A DNA stretch of 64,000 nt from Zea mays (taxonomy: Eukaryota > Streptophyta > Magnoliopsida > Poales > Poaceae), in assembly GCF_902167145.1 (NCBI RefSeq), contig NC_050097.1:233883034-233947033 (forward strand), in the 5' to 3' direction. The position numbers were made by a program, and so were the translations under genes. Below are positions 33,188 through 44,540 of this stretch, in pieces. Positions within the stretch are counted from its first letter, which is position 1. The number at the start of each line of letters is the position of its first letter. Under the pieces are notes generated by a model. That model made no database searches, was not told the origin of the DNA, and was given only the letters and a program-made list of their open reading frames with translations.

Positions 33188-36100
33188 AAGTGTTGCACAT
33201 GTTTGAATTTATTTGAATTTGAAACCTAATTTGAATTTGGAATTGAAAACCCTATAGAAAAGAAATAGAAAAGGAATAAGAAAATCCAGAGAAAAAAAAG
33301 AAAAGCAGCCCAGCAGCCCAGCTCGGCCCAGTTAGGCCGCGCGCCCGCGCTGCCTGACAGGTGGGATCCACCTGTCATCGGCGGCTTTCTCTCCCGCTCT
33401 CTCTCTCTATCTCGCTCGCTCTCGCTCTCTGCCTGGTGGGGCCTACCTGTCAGCGCCAGTTGCTTCGCCCGTGCGCGTCCCTCTTCTCTCTCTGTCTCGC
33501 GGGCCCGTTCTACCAGGCGTTGAGCCGTTGCCCGTGCGCCCCTTTTTTCTCTCTCTCTGCGCCGTGGACCCTCCCTGTCAGTTCCACCCTCGTCGTAGAC
33601 CGGCACGTGCGCACTCGCGCACGTCGTCGGAATTCTCGACCACGACGCTCACCCACGCGCCCTAGCTCCCTCTTAGAGCCCCGCCAGCGCCCGCACTCAC
33701 TTCCCCGCCTCATTTCGCACAGCTTCGCCCTCTCTCTCGCTCTGGCCACGCCGCTAGACGCCGCCGGAGACCCGCGCCCGCTTGCCCGGCCATCCAGCTC
33801 GACGGAGACCGCGCCAAGCCACCCTAAGCTCCGCGCCGAGGTGAGACACCTTTGCCTGTGCCTAATTTCCCCGATTTCATTCTGTGCTCGGCCAATTTTG
33901 GCATCGCCGGTGCTCGGCCGTGGCGGTCCGCCGCGCCCGCGCGATGGCCGACCAATTTAGCCTGGTCCAGTGCCCTGGTGTAGGTCCCTGTGTCACCCCT
34001 GCCTCTGCTGAAGCCTTCCCAGGCCTTAGCGCGCCTCAAGCCCACTCCCCGTGGCCGGAATCCCTCACCGGAGTTCCTCCGGTCCGCCCGAGGCCTTCTC
34101 CCCGCCGTTCTCCCCTCTCTGCCCTCGGATTCGTGGCCTTTTCCCCACCACTGAGTTCGCCGTGGCATACTCTCCCTCTCTGCCCAATCCCGGTGACCCC
34201 AGAACCACCCTAGCACGCGCATGCCCCAACTCCGGCGACTTCACCGTCGCGGAGAGGAGCGGTGCCGCCCGCAGCCGTTCACCCCCCCCCCCCGTCTGAT
34301 CTCCCTCGTCCGATCTTGATCGCACGGCCCAGATCGTGGGATATCGCTTCGCGCACGCGCGCCCTACGTCCGGGCCCATCTGTCATCGCCCGTGTTCCCT
34401 GGCGCTGGGCCCGCTCGGTTAGTGCGTCCTCCCCCTCGGTCGCTGATGCCCCTGGCCCGCCTGTCAGCGCTCGCCCGTCCGCGACCGTAGATCTAACCTC
34501 GGCCGTTGGTTTCTGATCTAAAGGTTTGAATCGTCTGATACCCCTTCGCGCGGTAGTTTTATTAAAGAGACCCTCGGTTTGTTTAGAATCAACCCGACAT
34601 CACTAGTTTTCGCGCGCAGGCCCCTGTATTCTTGCAGATTGAACAGTGGACTTTTAAATATTCATAGAATTAGACCTAATTTCATATTTTGAATTCCCAA
34701 ACTTATTTATTTCATATCTTTTGCATATGAACTCCAAATTTACTGATTCAAATTGCAAAATGTTCATAGTATTATTCTCTGTTCAAATAAATTAGTTCCA
34801 TTTACACCCCGTGCTTCCTAATTTTATGGATAACTATTAACCAGTATATGTATAGATTTGGTGTATTTAATAAAACAAAAAGGGAAAACCCTAGAGATTA
34901 AAACATGCTTAATCTTGTGAGATTAATAATGTGTTACATGAATTCATCTCTGTTCTAATTTTTAGGTCACAATAAAATAAATTGAACTATGTTATGTATT
35001 TGTGAGTAACACTTAGAGAAATAATAATCTATTTCCAAATGAAGTTAGTTTATGTTATACTTTGAACTCATTATCCCTTATATAGTATTGTGTCTTTTTA
35101 AGATGTATTCCTATGTTTGTACATGTTTGGTGTGCTGTTCATTTGTACTTTCCAAATGTATTGAGTGCACGTTCGCTTTATTTAGACAACGAGGTTCCTG
35201 AGTGTGTTGTTGGAGACCTTCCTGAGCAACAACCTAGTGAAGGCAATTGTCCTCTGACCTATTATGTCCTACATACTTTATGATTCATTGTCCCGCATTA
35301 AATTATCTAAACCTAAGGATTGACTAGTTTGTATGTACCTTATCCTTGTTTACCTTTTGGGTTATCATGGTTAGCATCTTGCTTTTGCTTTACTTTAATC
35401 AATGAACATGATGTGAACATTTATGATACGATATTGTTATCCTGATTATGTTGATGATCTTGTGATACTCTAGGGGGCTCAGGCCTTTTTTCCTGAGTAC
35501 CTCTCCGTAAGGACCTGTTCGTGGAGTGACCACTCGGGATAATAGTGCAACCATGAGGGTGGAATAGGACGCCCTTAGCTGATTAATTAGATGAACCTGG
35601 GGTGTAGTTGGCTTTGCCGGAGGGCCGTCAATGGGGGTCGGGGCGTAGTGCTCGCTCTGACAAGGTTGGGGTGCAGAGGTTCATTTGATTTGGTTTTGTT
35701 AATCACCCACCTTGGGGAGGTGTACTGCGTTTATACGACTGGCGAAACCTAATGAGCAACTATGCACCAGGGGAGTCTTTGTAAAGGCTACGTATTGTAT
35801 CCCTAGCCATTCACCTTGGTAGTGAAGATCGGTTCTGTACAACCTAGGCTGGGAAGGGATCATGACTCGTGGGTAAAGTGTGCAACCTCAGCAGAGTGTT
35901 AGAAACTGGTATATCAGTCGAGCTCACGGTTAAGAGCAGTCTTGGGATCCTCTTTGATTAGAAGAACTTTGGATACTTTTATGATGATGGTTAACAATTA
36001 TGTTATAAGTCTGGTCTCTGGTATTTCCTCTTTTGAGGTAGTACTTTTGGGTAATAACTGGGTTTATTACTAAAACTCGGCTTTACTACTAATAATAAAT

Positions 36101-36588
36101 ACTTGACCAACTAAAAGCAACTGCTTAACCACAACCCCACATATAGATAGTCCACTTTAGCCAAACGGGACATTTGCTGAGTACGTTGATGTGTACTCAC
36201 CCTTGCTTTACAAACCACCCCACCCCAGGTTGTCCCCATTGTACTCAGTGCTCAGGAGGTGATGCTGGTAGCATGGAGTACTTCGAGGAGTTTCAGGATT
36301 ACGACGAGTTCTAGCTTATTCTTAGTGGCAAACCCCTAGTCAGCTGCCTGTGTAGGCTTATCATCTACGTTTCGTTTCTCCGCACTTTGATATTTATGCT
36401 AAAGACAATGGTTATGTAATAGACTCTATGGATGTCTTGGACATCTTGATGTAATTAAGTACCTTTCCGCTATTTATTTCAAGCATTGTGTGATGATGTC
36501 CAATTATGTAATGGTTGTGTACGTGAGTTTCTGATCCTGGCACGTACATGGTTTGCATTCGGTTTACCTTCTAAAACCGGGTGTGACA
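33188..36588 (+). mobile_element. Tekay 3' LTR, part 2
   Basis: Resumes with AAGTGTTGCACATGTTTG, the continuation expected from the 5' LTR (15337 onwards), and runs to ..AACCGGGTGTGACA. TTCAC follows as the outer TSD. It includes the same GC-rich block with CT runs (33340-34500) and the same late part as the other copies, with scattered small indels. Confidence 0.9.
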
Positions 36589-37096
36589 TTCACCAAATTA
36601 ATCTTTTATAAAACGTCATATGTGATATGTCTAATATTAAGGGTTTATAAGACGATAAAACATGTTATAACAATATTAAACCTTTTTAGCTTTTTAGAAA
36701 AGATATAAGTTATATATCTAAGGTTAATGCGCTACGAAACACGTTATTAATTTTAGAAGCATTATGGAACGTATTACAATTCATTGTTAAACATTCACTT
36801 ATGATAAACTAAGATATAAGTCTAAATAGGTTTTAGGTGAAAAGATCATTATTGTTAAACACATATTTTATGAAAAGTTATGATATATGCCTTAAATGAA
36901 CTTTTAGGTAAAAAACAATGAACAAACAACTACATTTTATTTTTATTAGAAAGTATGTGTCCTATATTCTTTATTAAGAAAGCTAGATACAAAACAATAT
37001 ATAAACTAACATTTTAATTATTATTAAAGAACATGAACACTAATTTACTTAGTTTATTCTTTAGGAAAAACTAAGTGACATATATATAAATAATAT
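36589..37096 (-). mobile_element. Outer Tekay-like 5' LTR, piece 2
   Basis: A very AT-rich stretch between the right TSD of the Tekay element (TTCAC) and the left TSD of the zeon-like element (AATAT, 37092-37096). It has no coding content. Its place in the outer LTR is inferred from the nesting, since removing both insertions joins it to 15106 on one side and 44546 on the other. Confidence 0.7.
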
Positions 37097-37783
37097 TGTT
37101 GGGGACTTGTTCTCAAATGCTATGAATTAAGAACAAGGCAACATAAAATGTTAAATATCAAAAGACCTTCGTCTTTCGGAGCATTATTTCCCTTCGGATA
37201 TAATGAATTTCGGACGAAGGTCATGAAAGACATACCTTCATGATCATAATAAAAAATGAAATACATTCATACACAAAATACAGAAAATGACATAATCTCT
37301 TTAAACGTTGTTATTACTTCATTTTTTACTTATGTTATTTGTGTAAATAATAATAAATTACAAATGTACCTTCGGCTTGAAGGAATGTGTACAGGCGTGA
37401 CGCAAAAGTAAATGCCAAGTCAGCGTGAACAGTACAGGAATATTGTTCACCTATTTATAGGCACGGGTCGCAGCCCATGCAAAATTACATTAATGTCCAT
37501 TACATTTATCAATAACTCTATAGTAATTTTTCGAGGTCTATTTTGGCTTTTCATCTTTAAGTCGGTTCCCCTTTTCTGCCGTTATACCGAAGCTTTTCTG
37601 CTCATAGCTTCGTGATCGTCTTATCCTTCGTCGTGATCGCCTTTCGTCCCAGTCAAGCTTCGTCCTAAAAATGCTCTTGTATATCCGCAATCTGACTTCG
37701 AAGGTACCTGTTCACATATTTTTCTTGGAAAACATTGTCAAATCATGTTTTTGAGGACCTTCGGAAGCCGAAGGCCCCCAACA
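37097..37783 (-). mobile_element. 3' LTR of the zeon-like element
   Basis: On plus it reads TGTTGGGGACTTGTTCTC.. to ..GGCCCCCAACA. On minus, GTGCCTATAAATAGGTG near 37451-37463 is the LTR promoter TATA box. On the right is GTAGCCCCTCGC, the reversed polypurine tract (37784-37796). Rich in CGAAGG/CCTTCG motifs. Confidence 0.92.
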
Positions 37784-37938
37784 GTAGCCCCTCGCGATAT
37801 TAATTTACTGTAAAGATAAATTTATATTGCGATATGGACGAAGGCTATGAGCCGAAGGTCCGAAAAAACACCTTCCTTTTGCTAGAATAGCAACAGTCAT
37901 TGACAAGCGGGACCCTCCAGTTTTCAACGCTCTGGGCG

Positions 37939-37946
37939 TATAAATA
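37939..37946 (+). promoter_or_regulatory. TATA box of the antisense gene
   Basis: GGGCGTATAAATAAG on the plus strand, about 150 bp before the ATG at 38091 and outside the LTR. The same string is found upstream of the second copy of the gene (10813-10820 on minus). Confidence 0.65.
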
Positions 37947-38090
37947 AGAGCTCATCCCGAGTTTATTTGGCACGCTCTCTTGCCAACTGCTTTTACTCAC
38001 CCATCTTTTAGCCCACGCGCAACAACATTTGCTTGGCCTTTTAGATTTTAAAGCTTCGGTTTCGAGAGCACTTTCTCAGCGTTTACATGG

Positions 38091-41000
38091 ATGTCTGAAG
38101 ATAAAAAAGTTGTTGGTGATTCGAAGCTAAGTCTTTCTGAGGAGATGCATCTGGGTTTTCTTCAATCAATGTCGAAGACTAATACAGAGAAGATTACTAA
38201 AGAAATTTTGGAGGGTTTATCTGAAGATACTGGTGACAGTGACAGCTATGATGTGGATAGTGGTGGTGAAGACTCCGAAGATCGACCTTGGCGACCAAGC
38301 CATGCGGTTTTTGGTAAATCAAGTATTAAAGAAAATCATCTTGTCAACATGAGGGGCAGATATTTCTGGGACTTGTCCGTTGTGAGGGCTGATGAAGGAG
38401 AGAAGACTTGTCCGACTCCTGAGGAAAATGAAGTTGTGGTATTCCGAAGCTTCTTGAAAGCTGGACTACGATTTCCCTTAAGCAGCTTTGTTGTAGAGGT
38501 GCTGAAGATATTTGAAATCTACCTTCACCAACTTACCCCCGAAGCAATCATAAGGATGAATATCTTCGTGTGGGCCGTGAGAAGCCAAGGCTTGGAACCT
38601 AATGCGAAAAGTTTCTGCAACATACATGAATTGTTGTACGAGACAAAACCCTGGGGTAAGGAACAGTATCACAACAATTTTGGCTGCTACAGCTTCGGCT
38701 CCCGGTCTGGGTCAAGCTGTCCTGTGCCGACCTTTCGAAAGAGGTGGCCTGGCGACTGGATGACGGAATGGTTTTACGTGAAGAATGACTTAAAATCACG
38801 AGAAGATATAAAAAGTATCATTATGTGTCCCATCTGGCAACGCTTCGGCCTGCGGAGGCCGAAGGTGGAAATGAATGAAGCGGCCGAAGAATGCCAGAGA
38901 GCCTTCGGTGTTGTTTGCTCTTTTATTGGGACGCGGGATTTGGTCCAAGAACACATTGCCTTCAGAGTGTGGCCACTTGTGGAAAAATGGGAAATGCCGC
39001 AGGAGACCATTAAAGAGACTGATGAAGGTGGACTAGTCAGGCTGAAATACACATTTAAGTTCGGAGATAAATTCGTTGAGCCAGATGATGACTGGCTAAA
39101 AAGCATTGAAACTGTAAGTGATGAACTGCTTGGGGTATATTCAAAGGCCGAAGATACTGCATTGTCAGCAGCCTTCGGAGGCCGAAAGAAGAAGAGGCTG
39201 AACCGAGTATTTGACGCAATTGGGTTCGTCTACCCCGACTATCATTATCCAGTGCGGGGTCAAAAAAGAAAGAATACTTCCTCTGCGAAGGAGACTACTT
39301 CAGCCGCTCCTAGTGAGCCGGCGCCGAAGAGGAAAAGGGTAAAGGTTCTCACACACCGGCCACGTTATATTGAACTGGCCACAGTGCCTGAGTTTGCCGG
39401 TGAGACCTCTTCGGCCACCGAAGCTAGAGAACCAACTCCACTGCCAAAAATCGAAGAGCTGGCCGAAGTGCCAGCGTCAGAAAAGAAAGAAGAACCGAGG
39501 CCTGAAGAAGTAAAAATATCAGCTGAAGAAGTAAAAATATCAGAAATTTTGAGTCCTTCAGGAGAAATCGAGGTAGCAAAAAGTCAAAAGGGGCCAACAG
39601 TGACTCCGAAAAGAAAAAGAATGGTTAATGTGCTAGATGTTTTGGAGACAATTAAATCTTCAAGCATAACTCCAAAGAAAACTGTTGAAACTCCTGAAGT
39701 GCCTGCTGAAGCCCTTGCTGTTGAAACTTCGAAGCAACAACCTGAAACTGAAGCTGGGCCTTCAGAACCTACGAAGATAAATCCCCTTGAAGCCGAAGAA
39801 CCAAAAAGGACGGAGCCAATTTTGGTTGAAGAAACTGACACTGCTGCCCCCGAAGCATCCTCAGAGGCCCTCAATTATATTATACGACATGCTTCTGGAA
39901 AAAGATTATCTGAAGAAGAGATTTTTGAGGCTAATCACTATGCCCGGGAATTGAAGTATCCGAAGGGAGCCTTAGTGTTCAATGGCACGGACGAAGATCA
40001 CTTTTTGTACTGCCTCCCGGACAACAAAGAATTATCTGTCTGCCGGGAGATGGCTAGAAGTATGGGGTTTCCGAAACTTGAAGCTGGACTCTGCGCTATG
40101 ACAAAGGACGATCTTGAAGATAGTCTTGCATATAATAGTCTGAAGGTATGAGAACTGTATATTTAGAAATTTATAATTTTCAAATCATTCTTTTATTCTT
40201 ATACTAATTCTTGTGCATATAGGGTTTAATATTGAGCAACGCGCTGAGAGCGCAAAAGAATGCCGAAGACGAGAGCTATGATATTGCTTTCAACAATCTA
40301 CGATCAGAGGTTATTAAGCTGAGAACGAAGCTCTGGAAAAAGATAAAATTCTGCTTACATTGGTGGACAAGATAAAGGAAGACGAAGCTACCTCTAAGGC
40401 TCAAGCTGAAGCCCAAAAACGCGAAATTAAAGATCTTCAGAAACAGCTAGCCAGAGCTAAAGAAGAACGTATACTTGAAGAGACAAAACGAGAGCTTAGT
40501 GATCAATGGGCCAATCATTTAGAAATAAATGTTAAAGAGCTTCGTGCATCCCAGAGAAGATGCTATGATAAATCCATAGAGTGTGTTAAGAAGATAAAAT
40601 CCAGCTTCGCCAACGTTGGCGCATTCTCTAGCGAAGAGAATTTCTCAAGGGGCAATCCCGAAGGTCCGATTGAATGGATCAGTCACGAAGCTGAGGCCTT
40701 CGAGGAAATCCTGAATAGCCGCGGAGACATATGTGCTTTTTCGGGTGCTAGAGGAATTGCTACTGTTTTGGAGAGAAAAGGCTGCGAGCATGTAAAATCT
40801 TTAGCGCAATCCGAAGCTACTTTGTCCTCCGAAGACATTAAAGACCCCTCAGCCGAAGCAAGCATGATCGGCGGAAAATTTTTCACCGATATTTGGGACA
40901 ACGGCGGCCGAGAAATGGCCCAAGAAATTATTCAAAAGAGCGAAAAAGGCATCCACGATGCTAGAAAAGTAGCAGAGGCTGCTGAGAAAAGTACAGAGCC

Positions 41001-41244
41001 CGAAGGGCAAATAGGTATTAACTAGTGGTTTTTATTCTGTTGTAATTTTTTATTCCAGACTTTGTTCGCGGTTTGTAATAGTAATATAGTCGTATCTTCT
41101 CCTCCCTCAGAACCTGCTGAGGCATCTCCGGGCCCCCACCCGAAGGGGGATGATGAAATTAGAAAAATGGCCGAAGCCATCATGGACAAGGTTGTCGACC
41201 AGCTACTGAACGAAGCTGCAGAAATAGTTCTTAAGGAGGATTAG
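38091..41244 (+). CDS. Antisense accessory gene of the zeon-like element (Transposase_28-like), three exons inferred
   Basis: Exon 1 (38091-40145) is an unbroken 685-codon frame. Its N-terminal third contains RGRYFWDLSVVRADEG, VVVFRSFLKAGLRFPLSSF and LHQLTPEAIIRMNIFVWAV, typical of Pfam Transposase_28 ('putative gypsy type transposon'). A Lys/Glu/Pro-rich low-complexity middle follows (about residues 390-610), then a conserved GALVFNGTDEDHFLYCLPDN block. AAG|GTATGAG marks a donor at 40145 and GCATATAG an acceptor at 40222. Exon 2 (40223-41014) is coiled-coil-like (QKREIKDLQKQLARAKEE); a one-base loss near 40325 breaks its frame. ATAG|GTATT to CTCCCTCAG gives a phase-matched second intron (41015-41110). 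Exon 3 ends at TAG 41244. It lies antisense to gag in the same element, with its own TATA box. Function unknown. Confidence 0.75.
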
Positions 41245-42262
41245 ATGCTATTGTAAAAACATTTGGAACGTAACATGTGTAATACATTGTAACTTTGAAT
41301 GTAATGTATAATCTATTTATAGTTCAATTCTTTACGATGCATGAAATTTTGCATACATACCATTTTTTGAGCCTTTGGCGAAAAAACACCTTCCCTTCTT
41401 TTCATGCTTCGTGAAGAAAATCTTTTATATATCACAAGAATTTGCATACTTCTCTGATGAAGAATATCCAAGCTTCGTGAAATATTCTCCGAAGCTATAA
41501 AAAAGTTTTATGTTGCCTCTCTAATGAAGCTACACTTCTTCTCGATTTATCTTGTGCCTTAGCACGATTTTCTCTTTTTCAAAACATTCTCCGAAGATCA
41601 ATGCTATATCCCCTTCTTGTTCCACATGCAATATGCTGTATGATGCTTATGTTATGCAAAATGATGTGATGATGTTATGTTATGCAAAATGATATTTGTG
41701 CCGAAAATACACACATCCCTGCAATAAAACACACAATCTTTTTATATCAGCGCTGACTTTTCGCTGTAAGCCCCCTTAGGAGCTTCTTCGCCTTTTACTT
41801 TCGGCGGAATCAGCGTTTATTTTTCGCTGTAAGCCTCCCTTAGGAGCTTCTTCGCCTTTTACTTTCGGCGGAATCAGCGTTTATTTTTCGCTATAAGCCT
41901 CCCTTAGGAGCTTCTTCGCCTTTTACTTTCGGCGGAATTAGCGCTGACTTTTCGCTGTAGGCTCAGAAAACTTACACTGCGCTCCCTTAGGAACGACTTT
42001 TACTGCTTCGAATAAATTGCACTGTGTTCCTTAGAACAAATTTTTGATAATACAACGGTCCTTGATGCCACCATAAATTTGTATGCTTCAGCAACTCAAG
42101 CCTATGGAGAAGACATATTTTTATTATGGCAAAGGATGAAACTGTTACAAGAAATTAAAAAATGACAAAAGACACTTAGACTTCCCATAATTGTTCCTTA
42201 TTAACAAAAAAGTAATACTGAATGTGAAAATGCGAAAAACTGCTATCGAGGTAGGATATTTG
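41245..42262. repeat. Zeon-like internal spacer with a 63-64 bp tandem repeat
   Basis: Where an autonomous element would carry pol there is only about 1 kb of non-coding DNA. At 41746-41960, three full units of 63, 64 and 64 bp and a partial fourth repeat (ATCAGCG..TTTTCGCTGTAAGC..CTTAGGAGCTTCTTCGCC..TTTCGGCGGA). The units differ at only a few bases. A smaller duplication of ATGTTATGCAAAATGAT lies at 41660-41692. Confidence 0.85.
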
Positions 42263-43780
42263 TCAGTAGATGTGCTTCGACTCTGACACAGTGCTATTGA
42301 CTGTGCGAGCTTCGGACTCCTCTCTGAAGTCCCGCTGAAGGTTAGTGCGCTGACTCCTTTCTGGCTGCTGACCTCTTTGTGTTGGTGGTGGCGGTGGAGG
42401 CTGTTGCCAAGATGCTTGGGGTTGGCTTGCCGAAGCAACAGAAGCTGCAGGGTGATTGCCTACATATTCTGGAATATAAGGCGAATGATACGAAGCAGTA
42501 TGCATGACCTGCTTTGGCTGACTTTGTTGTGCTGCAGCTTCTGCTATCTCCTTTTGCTTCTGGATGGTAACGTGGCACATCCTGGTGGTGTGGCCCTTGT
42601 CTTCACCACAGAATAGGCAGTAAATTTTTCTTAGCTGATCTCCAAACCTTCCCCCGAAGCCCCTGGCGCCTCTGCCCCTTGGCGCTGGCGGCCGAAAAGA
42701 GCTTTGCTGCTGCCACGAAGCTTGTGAAGAGTATTGTGGCCTTTGCTGCTGGCTCCCTCTGTCATCACTTTGAGTAGAGTTATGAATTGACCTAACGTGC
42801 CTCGGGTGAAATCTTCCTCTGAAGCCCCTGGTCATTTCAGAGAACCTGAATGCTTCCTCCCTTCTTTGGCGGAAGTCATTGTCGGCTCGAATATACTCGT
42901 CCATTTTCTGGAGCAGCTTCTCCAAAGTTTGTGGTGGCTTCCTGGCAAAGTATTGCGCTGAAGGTCCCGGCCGAAGTCCCTTAATCATGGCCTCAATGAC
43001 AATTTCATTGGGCACTGTTGGCGCCTGTGCCCTCAGACGCAGAAACCTTCGGACATACGCCTGAAGGTACTCTTCGTGGTCCTGAGTACACTGGAATAAA
43101 GCTTGAGCGGTGACTAGCTTTGTCTGAAATCCTTGGAAGCTTGTTATCAACATATCCTTCAGCTTCTGCCATGAAGTAATTGTCCCTGGTCGAAGAGAGG
43201 AGTACCAAGTCTGAGCAACACTCTTGATGGCCATGACAAAAGACTTTGCCATGACTGTTGTATTGCCACCATACGAAGATATGGTTGCTTCATAGCTCAT
43301 CAAAAATTGCTTCGGGTCTGAATGACCGTCATACATGGGGAGCTGAGGTGGCTTGTAAGACTGGGGCCATGGTGTAGCCTGCAATTCTGTTGATAGAGGA
43401 GAAGCATCATCAAAAGCAAAATCTCCATGATGGAAATCTTCATACCAGTCGTCCTCATTGTAGAAACCCTCCTGATGGAACTCTCTGCGCTGAGGCCTTC
43501 GATTCTGGTCATCTTGAACAAGATGGCGAACCTCTTCCGACGCTTCATCTATCTGCCTCTGAAGGTCAGCTAGACGAGCCATCTTCTCCTTTTTTCGTTA
43601 CACCTGTTGCTGGAGCATCTCCAGGTTTTGGATTTCCTGGTCCAAGTCGTCCTCCGGAGGCGTTGGACTAGTAGCCTTCCTCTTCTGGCTTCGGGCCTCC
43701 CTAAGAGAAAGGACGTCCTGATTGGGGTCCAGCGGCTGCAGAGTAGCAGCCCCTGTCGCTGAAGCTTTTTTCGGCGGCAT
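42263..43780 (-). pseudogene. Zeon-like gag
   Basis: Starts MPPKKASATGAATLQPLD at 43780. One TAA (43598-43600) interrupts the frame, after which 439 codons are open to 42263. Capsid-type retrotransposon gag motifs: PMYDGHSDPKQFLMSYEAT, AQTWYSSLRPGTITSWQKLK, YLQAYVRRFLRLRAQAP and EAMIKGLRPGP. A Gln/Arg-rich basic region and one zinc knuckle, CLFCGEDKGHTTRMC, follow, then a Pro/Gln-rich tail. No protease or RT follows. The likely role is to form the particle that packages this and related RNAs, with enzymes supplied by cinful-type elements. Apart from the single stop it looks intact. Confidence 0.88.
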
Positions 43781-43837
43781 GACGAAGGTGATGCTTGCCG
43801 AAGGTGTTCAAAGCTCAAAAAATGGAAGTGAGTTCAC

Positions 43838-43852
43838 CGGAGGTGGGCGCCA
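43838..43852 (-). promoter_or_regulatory. Primer-binding site of the zeon-like element
   Basis: TGGCGCCCACCTCCGG on minus, one base after the end of the right-hand (5') LTR. The TGGCGCCCACC form is usual in Tat elements. I do not assign the tRNA. Confidence 0.7.
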
Positions 43853-43853
43853 A

Positions 43854-44540
43854 TGTTGGGGACTTGTTCTCAAATGCTATGAATTAAGAACAAGGCAACA
43901 TAAAATGTTAAATATCAAAAGACCTTCGTCCTTCGGAGCATTATTTCCCTTCGGATATAATGAATTTCGGACGAAGGTCATGAAAGACATACCTTCATGA
44001 TCATAATAAAAGATGAAATACATTCATACACAAAATACAGAAAATGACATAATCTCTTTAAACGTTGTTATTACTTCATTTTTTACTTATGTTATTTGTG
44101 TAAACAATAATAAATTACAAATGTACCTTCGGCTTGAAGGAATGTGTACAGGCGTGACGCAAAAGTAAATGCCAAGTCAGCGTGAACAGTACAGGAATAC
44201 TGTTCACCTATTTATAGGCACGGGTCGCAGCCCATGCAAAATTACATTAATGCCCATTACATTTATTAATAACTCTATAGTAATTCTTCGAGGTCTATTT
44301 TGGCTTTTCATCTTTAAGTTGGTTCCCCTTTTCTGCCATTATGCCGAAGCTTTCCTGCTCATAGCTTCGTGATCTTCTTATCCTTCGTCGTGATCGCCTT
44401 TCGTCCCAGTCAAGCTTCGTCCTAACCATGCTCTTGTATATCCGCAATTTGACTTCGAAGGTACCTGTTCACATATTTTTCTTGGAAAACATTGTCAAAT
44501 TATGTTTTTGAGGACCTTCGGAAGCCGAAAGCCCCCAACA
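43854..44540 (-). mobile_element. 5' LTR of the zeon-like element
   Basis: 687 bp, the same length as the left copy, with no indels seen. On minus, TGCCTATAAATAGGTG near 44208-44220 is the promoter. TSD AATAT follows at 44541-44545. Confidence 0.92.

Larger units (their letters stand above)
15107..36588 (+). mobile_element. Complete but decayed Tekay/Del-type Ty3/gypsy element with nested insertions
   Basis: Two LTRs (TATAACACCC.., TGTAACACCC..; both ending GGGTGTGACA) flank a primer-binding site, ORF0, gag, pol with chromodomain, and a polypurine tract. The 5-bp TSD TTCAC is present on both sides. Without insertions the LTRs are about 3.6 kb each and the internal part is about 6.2 kb, so the element alone is about 13.5 kb. 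The remaining 8 kb is a solo LTR in the 5' LTR and a 4.3 kb insertion in the 3' LTR. The long LTR and chromodomain fit the Tekay/Del clade. Confidence 0.9.
37097..44540 (-). mobile_element. Complete zeon-like non-autonomous Tat element
   Basis: Two 687-bp LTRs, TSD AATAT on both sides (37092-37096, 44541-44545), a primer-binding site and gag on minus, an antisense three-exon gene on plus, and no pol at all. This matches what is known of maize Zeon, a gag-only partner that depends on cinful-type elements for RT and integrase. I count by eye about 17 differences between the LTRs (about 2.5%), which means a fairly recent insertion. Confidence 0.92.
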
